Shown: positions 13,252 to 25,199 of the stretch, one piece after another
Numbering within the stretch: the stretch's first letter is position 1
Layout of the letters: every line of letters begins with the position of its first letter
NCBI RefSeq assembly: GCF_002127325.2
Contig: NC_035439.2
Coordinates: forward strand, 138,261,901 to 138,325,900
Source: Helianthus annuus
Taxonomy: Eukaryota; Streptophyta; Magnoliopsida; Asterales; Asteraceae
DNA length: 64,000 nt
Direction of reading: 5' to 3'
The notes under the pieces: model-generated
Seen by the model: only the letters and a program-made list of their open reading frames with translations
Told to the model about the DNA's origin: nothing
The model's database searches: none
Program-made: the position numbers and the translations under genes

Positions 13252-14829
13252 TTACATGTCGAAGACAATAATGGTGGTAGACCTTTGGTTCCTTCCAATC
13301 TTCGAGGTTCTCCATGGCATTAATTATTCCAGCATAACAGTCTGATAGAACACATATTTTACTAGTACAGTTTATGGTGACGTATTCCTTCAAATTTTGG
13401 AAAAACCAACACCAACTATGAACAGTCTCTTTGTCAACCAGAGCGTACGCCAATGGCATTATGTAGTTGTTGGCATTTTTGGTTACCGCAACCAACAACT
13501 TACTGCGGTACGGTCCTTTCAAGTGTGTGATGTCCACGAAGATTACAGGATGGCATAGATGGAACACATGAATAGAGGGACCGAACGCCCAAAAACATAT
13601 TTGAATGTGGATGTCCTGGAGTCGAATGTGGGTGATGAAACCAATTAACCACCGTACCAGGGTTTCGAGACTGAAGCCGTAACACATATTTCGGGAGCTC
13701 CACAAAGTTGATGTCCCAAGTTCCATATATCTTCTCAATTGCCTTTCTTCGGCCACGCCACGCCTTTGTATACGTAACATCGACGGACATCGTTTGCTTT
13801 AAGAACATCCTAATGTGTTTCACCTTCAACGCAATGTTTGTACGAATTTGTGGAAGGATGTTTGCAGCGATATCCTTAGATCTAAGGCATCTGTTGTTGT
13901 TGCGTACCACAGTTGAATAACAACTGTGGGCAGGTGCCCAGTTGGTAATCTGCCTCATGTGTTGGAGTTTTTGTTTTGATGCGGTTGCACGCCATTGGCA
14001 CACAGGAGCACCAGGGAAAGGGTTTTTATAATTTTTGTTTCTGGTGTAGCATTTAACTTGGCATAAAGTTGGTTTGCTATCCACCACGAATATTTCCCTT
14101 CCACGGAGAATGTTTTGCTTTTGGATTCCATATGTCCATTGGGTTATCTTCATAATCAAGACACATGTAATCCCTAAGCTCCTCATCCTCTTGAGGATCG
14201 TCATGTGGACCTGCAAAGATAGGCCTAGAACGCGTCGGCTGAGACAGGGTGAACTCAGTTTGTTGGTTGACTGATACCTCGCCGTCAGAAGAGGCGTCAT
14301 CTGATGAGGGGACCTCCTCACTTTCTGAACTGTCTTCAGTGCTGTAAACTTCTAACTCATCAAAGTCGTCGTTATTGTCATCACCAACTAGAAATTGAGA
14401 AGAGGGGCCGACTAGGTTCTCAACAGATGACGTGAAGTGGTGTTCTTGAGTTGTTTGCCCATCTCCTTCACCATCTTCATCGGATAACTGGGTGTCAACA
14501 ACATTACGTTGTGTTATGTCATGGAGAAGGTTTGTAAAACTCATATGACGGACGAGATTAACTGCCTCCCATTGAACGTAGATCTCGGCAACGAAGTTGC
14601 CTTGCGACACTCCGGCTAAAAAGTGCAACATTTCAACGCCATCTTCGTTGAAAATTTTTGTTGTCTGAGATGTGCCTTGATACGTGTACCCTAATAACAT
14701 TGAAAGGATAACGGATTCTTTCTGTAGTTGAACATGATTACAAATTGAATCGACCAATTCGTGATAAGACATTTTGTGTCGCATAATGAATGTAGTTGTT
14801 AGCATGGATTGGTCAAATTGAACAACCAC
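13252..14829 (-). pseudogene. Mutator-like (MULE/MuDR) transposase, truncated and frameshifted
   Basis: The ATG at 14829 opens an N-terminal MuDR-type region with an acidic Ser/Asp/Glu linker. The frame shifts near 14100 into a stretch with CQWRATASK and IRTNIALKVKHIRMF, and shifts again near 13700 into the catalytic core. There FVDITHLKGPY carries the first catalytic Asp, then LLVAVTKNANNYIMPLAYALVD, the second acidic site LSDCYAGI, and C-x2-H in CLRHVM. The gene stops at 13252, where the gypsy LTR begins, so the third catalytic acidic residue and the usual C-terminal SWIM zinc finger are gone. With two frameshifts and a truncation it is inactive. The encoded protein would have cut and pasted Mutator-type DNA transposons by binding their terminal inverted repeats. 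Confidence 0.9.
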
Positions 14830-14842
14830 GTTTACAAAAGAA

Positions 14843-16221
14843 AAGATACCACCCTAGTAAAGTCTTACGAGGTATGGCCGAAAAGAATCCATTAACTAAC
14901 AAAGGGAATTTGGCGGAAAATTGATAGGATGAAGTGAAAAAAGAAAGTTGTTGTGGTTCTTAGGATGAGCTGAAAAAAGAAAGTTGTTGTGGTTCTTCAA
15001 TCTTGGTGTGGGTTGACACCCTAATCCTATGGGTATTTATAGTGGTGAGGACCCAGACTTTTGGTGGAGCCTACCACCATGTAGGTTGAAAATATATAAG
15101 TATTATGTTTTAATATTCCAACAACAAAAAATATTATTTTTTGACAAAGTTTAACAAACAGTTAAGTAACTCTACAATATTACAATATTATTTTTATTAA
15201 TGAATTCAACAACACAAGATGTTACAACACCAAATTTAACAAACTTCTTTATTAAGTAATTCAACAATATTACAACATTACAATAGGATCTATCAAACTC
15301 GCAACATTACTATAGGATCTACCAAACGCTTCGTAATTTTAACAAAGCATTTCTAATGGAGAGGTGCAAAATAGAAACTAAATGAATTTAAACCCGTCCG
15401 GTTTCTTCGTATATCGAGTTTCCGTATAAGGTCAAAAGGTCAGTACCGGCTCTTCGACCCGTAAAGTGATATAGAAAGGGTTGTTCGCACCTTCCGCGAC
15501 GATTCTGCAGCTTCGGTGATGTTTGAGGATTTGCAAAAGCTTAGATACGCGTGAGAGGGGAGGGTGACCAAAAACCAGGCTGATGCAGTAACAACGAACA
15601 ACATTACTATAGGATCTAATTAGTACATTATCATCTCCAAGTCACATGCGGTAGAATGCGACTTCAAATGTCTTATGATCCTAATCTCCTACCGAAAACG
15701 CGGCAGAGTATGATAGTCCGCCGCCACATACCCCCACCAGAAGCTGTAGTATCCTTTAAAGTTCAGAAAAACGTCATAAACCACCCAACCAGTTGAGCAA
15801 CTGGATCTTCAAGAAGACTCAATAGCAGCCATAGAAGCATCCACAACAGTAGTTGAGTCATTTTAATGATACACCTTACGTGAGAAGGTGGTAGAAGAGA
15901 AGGATCGTTCTCCTCCCCACAAAGTTTTCTCACTAGATATACATAATTTAAAAATGAGAAAAACGTCATGTTGAAAGAATTCCCGAATAATCTTCCGGTG
16001 CACGTGAACTGCTTCATACTCTCTCAATCTAATTTTATAAAATCGGCTTCAAACTCTCACAAGTTACATTTACAAAACCTCCATGTTGCTGGGTAAATTG
16101 AACATCAAAATAAATGTCGAACTTCTACTTCACATACACTACTTCACACTCACAGAAGGTGTTTCACTCCTTAACCATACATGTTTATGTTTCTTATAGC
16201 AAAACACAACAACCAAATTAA
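14843..16221. other. Non-coding flank of the MULE gene
   Basis: I see no convincing gene here. The phrase aacattactataggatct occurs at about 15302 and 15601, with a near copy at about 15276. An 84-residue open frame at 15763-16017 (minus) has no recognisable family. Confidence 0.4.
15032..15042 (-). promoter_or_regulatory. Possible TATA box of the MULE transposase gene
   Basis: The minus strand reads CTATAAATACC about 200 bases upstream of the transposase ATG. Between it and the ATG is a direct duplication of about 33 bases (14932-14996, aaaaaagaaagttgttgtgg core). Confidence 0.45.
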
Positions 16222-16230
16222 TATTTAGAC

Positions 16231-16761
16231 GGGAAATTGGCCTGTAATAATCCCACCTAGACCTTATTGGCCATTAATAATCCCACCTTAGAATATTCCC
16301 CCCACCAGTCCCACCTTTCACCTATTTTTCCTACAATGGTCCCCCGTTAAAAAAACTTAACAAAGTTAAGCTTTTTTCCAAATTACAAACAGATTTTTAG
16401 GGCTTTTGATTAGAACGACGATATGAATCCATTGATGTAAAATTTGCCTCGAAACAGTGCTCCAAACGATGAAAACGTTGCTTCAATTCGGGTGTTTAAA
16501 TTTCCAATTAACCAAAATCAAGTCACTTGGAGCACCATTTCAAAGTAAGTTTTACATCAATGGACTCGTATCATCGTTCTAATCAAAAGCCCTAAAAATC
16601 TGTTTGTAATTTGGAAAAAGCTTAACTCCGTTAAGTTTTTTTTAACGGGGGACCATTGTAGGAAAAATAGATGAAAGGTGAGACTGGTGGGGGGAATATT
16701 CTGAGGTGGGATTATTAATGGCCAATAAGGTCTAAATGGGATTATTACAGGCCAATTACCC
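16231..16761. mobile_element. Foldback MITE, Mutator type, 9-bp target duplication
   Basis: The two halves are long imperfect inverted repeats: the left end is gggaaattggcctgtaata, and the right end reverse-complements to gggtaattggcctgtaata. The 9-bp duplication tatttagac flanks it at 16222-16230 and 16762-16770. Nine-base duplications with long inverted repeats are the mark of MULEs. It has no coding capacity. Confidence 0.9.
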
Positions 16762-16821
16762 TATTTAGACAAGGTATTTCAGTCCTTTGTTTAAATCAGT
16801 GAGCTTTGTAAAAATATTACT

Positions 16822-17065
16822 TGGCAACAACGAAGTTCTTTTGATCTTTGTTCATATAAACAACGAAGTTATTTAACCTTGATGTCCAAAACAACGAAGT
16901 TATCTAGATTGCTGTTAAAAACAGCGAGGTTTCAGATCTATGCATAAAGAAACAACGAATTTGTGTAGATGGCTGTTAGAAACAGCAAGGTTTCTTAGAA
17001 GACAGCTGAATAAATCAGCGAAGTTCAGTAGATAGATTGCTGGTATAAACAGCGAGGTTCACTTA
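16822..17065. repeat. Degenerate minisatellite, about 35-40 bp unit
   Basis: The core 'aacaacgaagtt', drifting to 'aaacagcgaggtt', recurs about eight times with spacers of roughly 25 bases. Confidence 0.65.
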
Positions 17066-17209
17066 TATGTCAGAAAAGTGAAACCTGCAACAGCTTTTGG
17101 CAGAATTCTGGATGAAGCTCGCTGAATCATTTGGCAAAGTACCTAAAAACACTTATTTTCTTGGTTGGTACCTAGAAGTAATCTTTGGGGGCTCAAACCC
17201 CCTATTTCT

Positions 17210-17211
<2 letters not shown>

Positions 17212-17244
<33 letters not shown>

Positions 17245-17249
17245 AAAAA
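17212..17249. repeat. Poly(A) tract
   Basis: About 30 A residues, one G and further A residues, next to a small G5/C5 inverted repeat. The overlapping open frames on both strands are artefacts of the tract. Confidence 0.9.
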
Positions 17250-17581
17250 ACTATTTCAATTGCTCTGGGCCCCTGATAAACAATTATGTATCTCAATATT
17301 GCATACGTTTTTAAGTATATGCTTATCGGATCAACATTCAACGAAGGGATCTCTTAACACAACCCCTGTTTAAGATAGTGAGAACATGCCTTCAGACAAA
17401 GTGTGATAAGCTATTTAATTACATTATATAGTCCTAGCAGGATGCCCGCGTGATGCGGCGGGAGCGACACATCACATTGCGATACTCGTTTTTTCTAGTG
17501 TTCTTATTCATATAATATTTATTGTAGCATTATTGTGATAGATATACATCAAAAGCGAAGTTAAAGGGTGATCCATTTCAT

Positions 17582-18545
17582 TGGGCTGTAAATGGTTCAG
17601 TCGGTTCGGTTATTATCCGTAACCGAAGCCAAAACAAAAGTTACCAGTAAGTCTATTTTATTAACCACTTGGTTTTCGGTTAATCAATTCGGTTTATTCG
17701 GTTAGATTGATGGTTTTCGGTTTAGTTCATTTAATTTCAGTTAATAGCAAAACCAAACTTGGGCTAAAGCTTTTGCTTAGAAATATATGATATTGAGGTG
17801 TTAATACATGAAATAAAAGTATAAATATATGAAATAGAGATATAGAATATGAAATATATGAACTGGAGGTATAAAAGCTAGAAATATATGAAAATATGAA
17901 TGATTCTGTTCGGTTCAGCTAATTTTGGTTAAACGAGAGTGCAAAAAAATTGATAACTGGTTTTTGATTAATTCGGTTTTCAGTTAATTTAGTGTTTTGT
18001 TGATTTCGGTTTGGTTTCATTTATTTTCGATTTGGTTTAGGTTAACGATTTAGTTATTGCTCACCGATAACCGTTTTTGGTTAATAATCAATAGGTTCGC
18101 GCAGGACGCGGTGGGAAACACAGACATTGCCACATGTGCATTGTTCGGTTGGGTAGATAATCGGTTTGGTTTATTCAATTAGATCGACGGTTTTTGGTTT
18201 GATTCATTTAATTTCGGTTAATAGCCAAAACCAAACTTGGAGTAAAACTTTTGATTAGAAATACATGAAATTTAGGTATAAATACATGAAATGGATGTAT
18301 AAGTACATGAAATGGAGGTATAAATACATAAAACAGGGGGTATAAATATTAAATACATGAACCAAAGGTATAAAAGCTAGAAATATATGAAAATATTATG
18401 GTTCGGTTCAGTTAACTTTGGTTAAATCAGGGTACACCGTTTTTGGTTCATTCGGGTTTTGGTTAATCAGTTTTCAGTTAACTCAATTTTTTGTTGATTT
18501 TGGTTTGGTTTAGGTTAACGATTCAGTTATTACTAACCCTTAGAC
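17582..18545. repeat. CGGTTCGGTT-rich tandemly duplicated repeat
   Basis: Two diverged copies in tandem (about 17582-18062 and 18145-18545) share, in order, a CGGTT-rich block, 'atagc(c)aaaaccaaacttgg', a set of 'aaatacatgaaat.gaggtata' short repeats, and a second CGGTT-rich block. This is a non-coding transposon relic with no identified ends. Confidence 0.65.
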
Positions 18546-19160
18546 ACTGTTAATCACGTAACATTTCAAGTTTTTCAACTAAAAACTATAGCAATACTAT
18601 ACTCAACTTAAAAAGAATAAAATACTCGTTTAAATGGTGTAACTTAAAAAAAATATTAATGTACCAAAAATTTATTACCGAATAAAAATTGTGGGGAGGG
18701 GGAGTTAGTTTTTTTATAAGTGGATAAAGTGTAACTACTTAATTATCAATAATTTTGTTAAAGATGAGGGTCTAATCACTTGACATTTTGTAGCTATTAA
18801 ACATTCTAGGATAATGACTAAGTATGTTGGACTTTAATCATATGTACACTAAGGCATCGTCTACTTGTACCGTTTAATCCACACGTCAATACTGACCAAG
18901 ATAACTATTGAAATGTTCCCAAAAATGAGTAGGTCGTCACGGTACTTTTGGATTTTTTAAAAACATTATAGTGTATTAGATATGACAAGAATACATAAAA
19001 GAATTATAAGTTTGTTGTGGAGGGAGAAAAATGTAAGTAAATACCCATAATTATACTAAAACTTACGGATTTACTTACATGTAATAAGATATGAGACTAA
19101 AATATAATTATTGTTTAAATGACCAATTTACCCTCATTTTATGAGTGTATTTATAAATTA

Positions 19161-20557
19161 GGGAGAGGATCAAATAGGAAGTTTATTTTGGCTAGGAATG
19201 ATAGAAAGCAATAGGATTATGACATGTGACAAAATTTAAAATAAAGAGGAAGGGTATTTTAGTCAATTTTACGCTATCTTCTTCCTTCTTCTTCTCACTG
19301 TAACTTCAAAACTCACCATTTCAAAACCCACCATCTTCAACCTTTTCTTCACTTTCTATCACACTAATCACTACATTATAGTGCAATTTTCGTCACCAAT
19401 CAATGATTCAAACACCCAATCAACGTGTCGGAAATTTTTTTTTTTTGATTAAATTGCTTTAATAAAATTGCATCAGAAAATTTAATTTTCTGGAAATTGC
19501 CTCTGGAAAACTGCATTAGAAATAAGACATTTTTATGTGTTTTCTGGTCATTGCGTTTTAGAAAAACACATTTTTGAAGTGTTTAGTCATTGCGTTTTAG
19601 GTAAAACACATTTTTATGTGTTTTAGTCCATTGTGTTTTAGAGATAACACTTTCTTTTGTGTTTTTAAGCCATTGCGTTTTAGAAACAAGACATTTTTAT
19701 GTGTTTTCTAGCCATTGCGTTTTAGAAAAACACATTTTTAAGTGTTTTATGGCCATTGCGTTTTACAAATAAGACATTTTTTTGTGTTTTTGGTGCATTG
19801 TGTTTTAGGTAAAACACATTTTTATGTGTTTTCGGACCATTGCGTTTTAGAAAGTACACTTCCTTTTGTGTTTTTAAGCCATTGCGTTTAAACAGACATT
19901 TTAAGTGTTTTCTGGCCATTGCGTTTTAGAAATAAGATATTTCTTTGTGTTTTTGGTGCATTGCGTTTTAGAAAAAAGTCATTTTTATGTGTTTTCAGTC
20001 CATCGCGTTTTAGAAAGTACACTTTCTTTTGTGTTTTTAGGCTATTGTATTTTAGAAATAAGACATTTTTCTGTGTTTTCTGGCCATTGCATTTTACAAA
20101 TAAGACATTTCTTTGTGTTTTTTGGTGCATTGCGTCTTAGAAAAAAGGTCATTTTTTATGTTTTTTTTCCATTGCGTTTTACGCAACTGGGTTTTTTTCT
20201 ATTGTGTTTTACGCAACTGGGTTTTTTTCTAATGCGTTTTACGCAACTGGGTTTTCGAAATTTTTTTTCGAAAATATAACATAAGTATACTCGTTTTAAA
20301 GATAAAAAACGCTCGTTTTTTTGTGCAATTTTTATAAAAAAATAATGTCGTATGAAAAAGTTATTAATGTTTAAAAAATGAGGGGAATTGGAGGAGAGAT
20401 AAACTATTGTCCTAGAATACCCTTGCACAAACTCATACGCCTCTTTTCCTCTCTTCAATTTCACACATTTAATCTTAGCCCTTAATTAAATTAATTGATG
20501 GTCAAGATTACTTTCTCGCCTTCCTAGCCAAAAAAACTTCCTATTATATTCTAGCCC
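19161..20557. mobile_element. MULE-type non-autonomous element with 10-bp target duplication
   Basis: The left end gggagaggatcaaatagg and the reverse complement of the right end (gggctagaatataatagg) form imperfect terminal inverted repeats of about 50 bases, which continue through 'aagtttattttggctagga'. ttataaatta is duplicated at 19151-19160 and 20558-20567. The GGG ends match the MITE at 16231. The interior is mostly a 42-bp minisatellite (about 19515-20260), not a transposase. Confidence 0.8.
19515..20260. repeat. 42-bp minisatellite open on both strands
   Basis: About 16-17 copies of a unit around 'ccattgcgttttagaaa...acatttttatgtgtttt'. The period is mostly 42 bp, that is 14 codons, so both strands keep open frames that read as repeats (KRNGPKTQKNV on minus, HCVLEIRHFFVF on plus). 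I regard these frames as a by-product of the period and not as genes. Confidence 0.8.
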
Positions 20558-20755
20558 TTATAAATTAAAAGGGAAAAGCTCGTATTTTTTTTATACAAGT
20601 TTCCCCCTCTAAAATGGCTTGCTTCATTTGTACATGGTGCTACAAGATTTGTACCTAGGCAAAATTACGAAAAGGGTAGAAAACCCAGTTCTCTTAATAT
20701 AGTATTATAGATATGTCTCTCCCTCATTTATTATAATATAGTATAGATTTGTGAG

Positions 20756-21467
20756 CAGGGCTGTAAACGAACCGAACGAACACGGACAAGGCCATGTTCG
20801 TGTTCGTTCGTTAAGGAAATTAACATGTTCGTGAACTGTTCACGAACGTATACCGAACATAAGTTTATGTTCATGTTCGTTCGTTAAGGAAATTCAGTTG
20901 TTCACGAACAGTTCGTGAACACTGGTCTCGAACAAAAACGAACGCAAACGAACACAAACGGACGCAAGCAAATAAAAAAGAACGCAAACGAACATTTAAC
21001 TTGAAAATAAAAAAATAAAAATATTATTATCCTTAAACATTGGATATAAGTAGTTAAATACAACCATTAAATGATAAATCAAAACACAAGAAGTCTAATA
21101 CACCACCAAACGATGAATCAACTTTAACTAACTTAGACCTAATTATCCCCAAAAATGTCTTAGCATGTCCAAATTTTAGCTAACTTAGAAAAAATAGGGT
21201 TTCAAGTTTTTAATATGTTTAGATAAAAGGTTTATTATTTTTTAATATAATCAAACGAACATGTACGTACGTAACCGAACATGTTACCGAACGTTCATGA
21301 ACATAGTCGAACGAACGAGACCTATGTTCGTGTTCGTTCGTTAAGCTAACCGAACGGATTTTTTTTGTTTGTGTTCGTTCGTTAAGCTAATCGAACGAAC
21401 ATAAACGAACTTCCCGCCGAACGGTTCACGAACTGTTTACTGAACGTTCGGTTCGTTTACAGCCCTA
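20756..21467. mobile_element. hAT-type MITE, family copy 1
   Basis: The ends are cagggctgtaaacgaacc and ggttcgtttacagccct (inverted). tttgtgag, 8 bp, is duplicated at 20748-20755 and 21468-21475. The interior is rich in gttcgttcg. The same family recurs at 37671-38347. Confidence 0.9.
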
Positions 21468-21475
21468 TTTGTGAG

Positions 21476-22245
21476 AAAGTTAGGAGGGTAAATAGATTTG
21501 TTTCTTCTCTTACGATTTTCTGACACGGAATATATAATATTTCAAATGCCACTTAAGTTTTGGCCTAGCGTCAAAAGGAATTACCTCCTGTGAAGATATA
21601 GAGAGATCAAGATTTAATCATTGAAAAGTGTAATTTAATATAGGATTTAGGTGAGAAAAAAAGCTTAGATGTTAAAAAAATATATAATATTTTAGATAGG
21701 TCCGCCTTACAACAAATTAAGACCAGTATAGATTATCGTTACAAGTTTACAACATCTCACTAATATGGTATTCAACTATTCATCAATCATCATCATCTCA
21801 TCTCACTAATATAATAACGATTCATCAATAACCATCACATTTCGTTTCTTTAATATAATAATAATATATGTTAGTGATCACCGATTCTCATTATTTTATT
21901 ATTATTATTATTATTTTATTATCATATTAAAATACAACTTGTAGCTACAATACACACAATTGTGAGATTGGATCACACGAGCCTTGAGTTGGTGATTTAA
22001 CCCGACCATATGGTTAGTGGCATTATGGTAAATTTTCTCGTTCTTTAGTTAGCAATCAAAACAAAGCTAACAAACAAAAAAACAAACACAAATAATAATT
22101 TTATGAAATCACAGTTATAAAAAGAAACGATTTGTAAATGATTTTACAATGATTGAGCTATGTTACATAATGTAAGTTTTCTGTTTTACTTTTTTTACAT
22201 AAAATATAATAACAACAATGGACAATTTTCAAATTAGTAAGTTTA
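21476..22245. other. AT-rich spacer
   Basis: I see no gene. It contains a TTA microsatellite at about 21890-21921. Confidence 0.5.
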
Positions 22246-22248
22246 TTA

Positions 22249-23345
22249 TTTTTTTTTTTTGAAAAGAGAATTTCATAAAACAAAAACGAACTCAACAGAA
22301 CCTCAAACAAAAGGCCTGCGAGAACACAACGAAACAACCTCAATCCAACAGATACTTACGCCACATAGACCAATCTACGTCTTTCCATCTAGACCTATTA
22401 CAAATCCAAAAGAAAGAAGTAAATTTAACAAATTCTACAATCTCGATCAGACGCCGATGCTTGTTATTGAAGATACGATTGTTGCGCTCATTCCAAATCG
22501 TCCACATAGTAGTACATACAATACCTCTTAAAACTTGCTTCGCTTTCTTGTTTTTGGCTTGCTCTTTCGGCATGTTTAAAACGTCCAGCACATCGAAGAA
22601 AAAGTTGGGACTTAACTTACACCAGGCCTCAATCCGATTCCATACCTCTTGAGAGAAAAAGCAACCTGTAAATATATGATTAGCTGACTCTAAAACGTCT
22701 CCACACAGAGCACACTGAGACTGTTGAATGTTCACCCCGCGCTTCAACAACTCTTCAACCGTCGGCAGCCGATTCAGAGCAGCCCTCCAGACCATAATTT
22801 TGCATTTGAGAGGAACCCAAACCTTCCAATTTATAATCGAACTATGCCCCATCGTATTGTTAGTCGACAGCAACCGTTTAGCATTTCTAACAGAAAACAT
22901 ACCATCCACAGCTGGGCTCCACTTCCATTCGTCTACCCCACCCTTCCACGCAAAGTCATGAATGGCCGAAAGGAGCTGGAACAACTCCGAGACTTCGGCA
23001 GCCATATTTGGTTGGTTTTTCCATTCCCAAGACATTTTTCATTATTAATCACCCGAAGCCACGCTGAAACTTTGACCCATTTATTTTTTTCAAGTCTAAA
23101 AAGGTTGGGGAAGGCAACTCTAAGCGGCTCTTCCATCAACCATCTGTCACACCAGAAGCTAATAGCATTACCATCGCCAAGGACACTGCTGAAAAAAGAA
23201 TTAAGACGAGAGCCGTTCGAAGACTTTGATTCTCCAACTTTAACAATTTGTTTCCAACACCCATTAGATGTAGCCTTACATGGCAACAAAGCCCAAGGTC
23301 TACTCGCACCATGACAACCCACAATAATGTGAACATAGTATTTGG
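22249..23345 (-). pseudogene. 5'-truncated LINE (L1-type) ORF2 3' part
   Basis: The minus strand encodes the end of a plant non-LTR reverse transcriptase. At 23335-22933 there is VGCHGASRPW and LGDGNAISFWCDRWL. After a frameshift, at 23035-22340, comes the zf-RVT zinc-binding domain, with LKCKIMVWRAALNRLPT and C-x2-C...H-x4-C in QCALCGDVLESANHIFTGC, and then the MWTIWNERNNRIF block. The poly(A) tail on the minus strand is at 22260-22249. RT and endonuclease domains are missing, as expected for 5' truncation during target-primed insertion. I could not pick out a target duplication with confidence. Confidence 0.88.
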
Positions 23346-23732
23346 ATTTTTACTCTCGCCTTACATTTATTTTTTCCAACCAAACTGAATTCATGTCGCG
23401 AAGCGCGGGGAATTCTTATAGTTTAACTAAAAGATGGTAATGACCATTGACCAATACATATAAATATTTAGTTATGTATATAGTAATGGTCACAGCCTCA
23501 TTTCTTCTCGTGCTCTCTTGGATCAATAACTCTTTGAAAAAAAAAAAAAAAAAACCCCTCTATTCAAGGTAATTTTGATCTTCATTCTGAATCGATTTAA
23601 TTAATAATATGATCAAAATTATTATAATTCGACACGAAACAATACAACAAAACACCAAACATCAACCATGATCCAACATATGAGACAAAACAAGGTTTAT
23701 TATAGTTCGAACTCGAAACGGACCAGAACAGG

Positions 23733-25199
23733 CTAGTTTTTTATCTGTTTGGCAAGTTTGAACCACTCGGTGTGAAACGAGCCAGGGATATCGGTCCTCT
23801 CATAAGTATGCGCACCAAAGTAGTCTCGTTGAGCTTGAACCAAATTAGCCGGCAACCTCTCTCTCCTATAAGTGTCGAAATACGCAAGGCTAGACGACAT
23901 ACCCGGAGTGCTAATACCTGAATTAATAGCCAAACACACAACTCTTCTCCACGCAGACTGACGCTCGATCATTTCTTTAGCGAACTCCGGGTCCACCAAA
24001 AGGTTAGCCAGTTCTGGGTTCCGGTCATACGCCTGCTTGATGCGGTCCAGGAATATGGCTCGAATGATGCACCCACCTTTCCAGATTCTCGCCAGCTCAC
24101 CGAGCTTCAGGTTCCATCCCTTTTCATTGCTCTTCGCACGGATCAGGTTCATCCCTTGTGCGTAACTGCATATTTTTGCTGCGTATAGAGCTTGTCGTAC
24201 ATCGTTGATTAGTTTGTCTTTCTCCACCTTTTCATTTACTAAGATGTCGTCGAACCCGCCTGATTTGAATACCTTCGCAGCTTCTACACGTTCGTCCTTT
24301 AAACCGCTGAGAAAACGTGAATCTAAAGACGCTGCGATCGTGGGTGCAGCGATCGACAGGTCAGCAGCTTGTTGGACCGTCCATTTACCCGTACCTTTCA
24401 TGCCAGTTTTATCTAACACCTTGTCGACCAAATAACCGTCGCCCTTATCATCCTTGATGCCGAATATGTCCGCAGTGATTTCGATCAAAAAGCTTTGAAG
24501 CTCGCCTTTGTTCCATTCCGAGAATACATCGTGTAACTCCTCGTTCGAGAGTTTCCCGACAGATTTAAGTACGTCGTAAGCTTCGGAAATTAGTTGCATG
24601 TCACCATATTCGATTCCGTTATGAACCATTTTCACGAAGTTGCCTGAACCGCCTTCACCGATGTACGTCACACACGGGCCGCTGTCAGGTACTTGAGCGG
24701 CTACCTTGAGAACAATGTCTTCAATGTACTTGTAAGCTTCAACGGACCCACCGGGCATCATAGACGGTCCGTTTCTCGCACCTTCTTCCCCACCGGAAAC
24801 ACCCATTCCGAGATATAACAGACCGAGTTCCGCCATGGCTTTTTCTCTCCTTTCGGTGTTTTCGTACCACTCGTTACCACCGTCGATGATGCAATCACCT
24901 TTCTCCATGTATTGAGATAATGTTTTGATTGTTTGGTCAACGGGTGCTCCAGCTTTGACCAGCATGATGATCACCCGCGGTTTTTGGATTGAGTTAACGA
25001 ATGATTCGGGATCGTGGAAGCCGAAAACCGGGAGGTTTCCTTCCTTTTGAGCTCGTTCAACGGTTTCATCGACTTTGGAGGTGCTACGATTGTAAACGGA
25101 AATGGGGAACCCTTTTTCGGCAATGTTTAAGGCCAGGTTTTGGCCCATAACAGCGAGACCAGCAAGCCCGATTCTTGTTAGCTTCTGTTGATCAGCCAT
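23733..25199 (-). CDS. PGD: 6-phosphogluconate dehydrogenase, decarboxylating
   Basis: This cytosolic-type enzyme of the oxidative pentose phosphate pathway oxidises 6-phosphogluconate to ribulose 5-phosphate and CO2 and yields NADPH. The 488-residue frame has no intron and is full length for the family (plant enzymes are about 486-490 aa). It shows the NADP-binding GLAVMGQNL near residue 14, YNRS for NADP phosphate, IIDGGNEWY, the catalytic Lys segment NFVKMVHNGIEYGDMQ near 185, and the family signature MKGTGKW. An open frame extends upstream to 25256. I chose the ATG at 25199 because it gives the conserved MADQ-type start and because a splice acceptor (ttttacag) ends at 25207, making the upstream part intron. 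No transit peptide is visible, and the C-terminus KQIKN lacks the SKI-type peroxisomal signal found in one Arabidopsis isoform (from memory). A possible AATAAA is at 23701-23696. Confidence 0.97.
   Translation of the reverse strand: MADQQKLTRIGLAGLAVMGQNLALNIAEKGFPISVYNRSTSKVDETVERAQKEGNLPVFGFHDPESFVNSIQKPRVIIMLVKAGAPVDQTIKTLSQYMEKGDCIIDGGNEWYENTERREKAMAELGLLYLGMGVSGGEEGARNGPSMMPGGSVEAYKYIEDIVLKVAAQVPDSGPCVTYIGEGGSGNFVKMVHNGIEYGDMQLISEAYDVLKSVGKLSNEELHDVFSEWNKGELQSFLIEITADIFGIKDDKGDGYLVDKVLDKTGMKGTGKWTVQQAADLSIAAPTIAASLDSRFLSGLKDERVEAAKVFKSGGFDDILVNEKVEKDKLINDVRQALYAAKICSYAQGMNLIRAKSNEKGWNLKLGELARIWKGGCIIRAIFLDRIKQAYDRNPELANLLVDPEFAKEMIERQSAWRRVVCLAINSGISTPGMSSSLAYFDTYRRERLPANLVQAQRDYFGAHTYERTDIPGSFHTEWFKLAKQIKN

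Noticed and set aside
15763..16017. 84-residue minus-strand frame with hydrophobic C-terminus
   Set aside because: No family recognised, no promoter or splice context; it is probably chance.
17434..17462. CTAG plus CCCGC...GCGGG hairpin resembling a Helitron end
   Set aside because: The base after CTAG on the minus strand is G and not T, and no further support was found.
22259..23314. Plus-strand open frames over the LINE
   Set aside because: The minus strand carries the recognisable zf-RVT domain; the plus frames have none.
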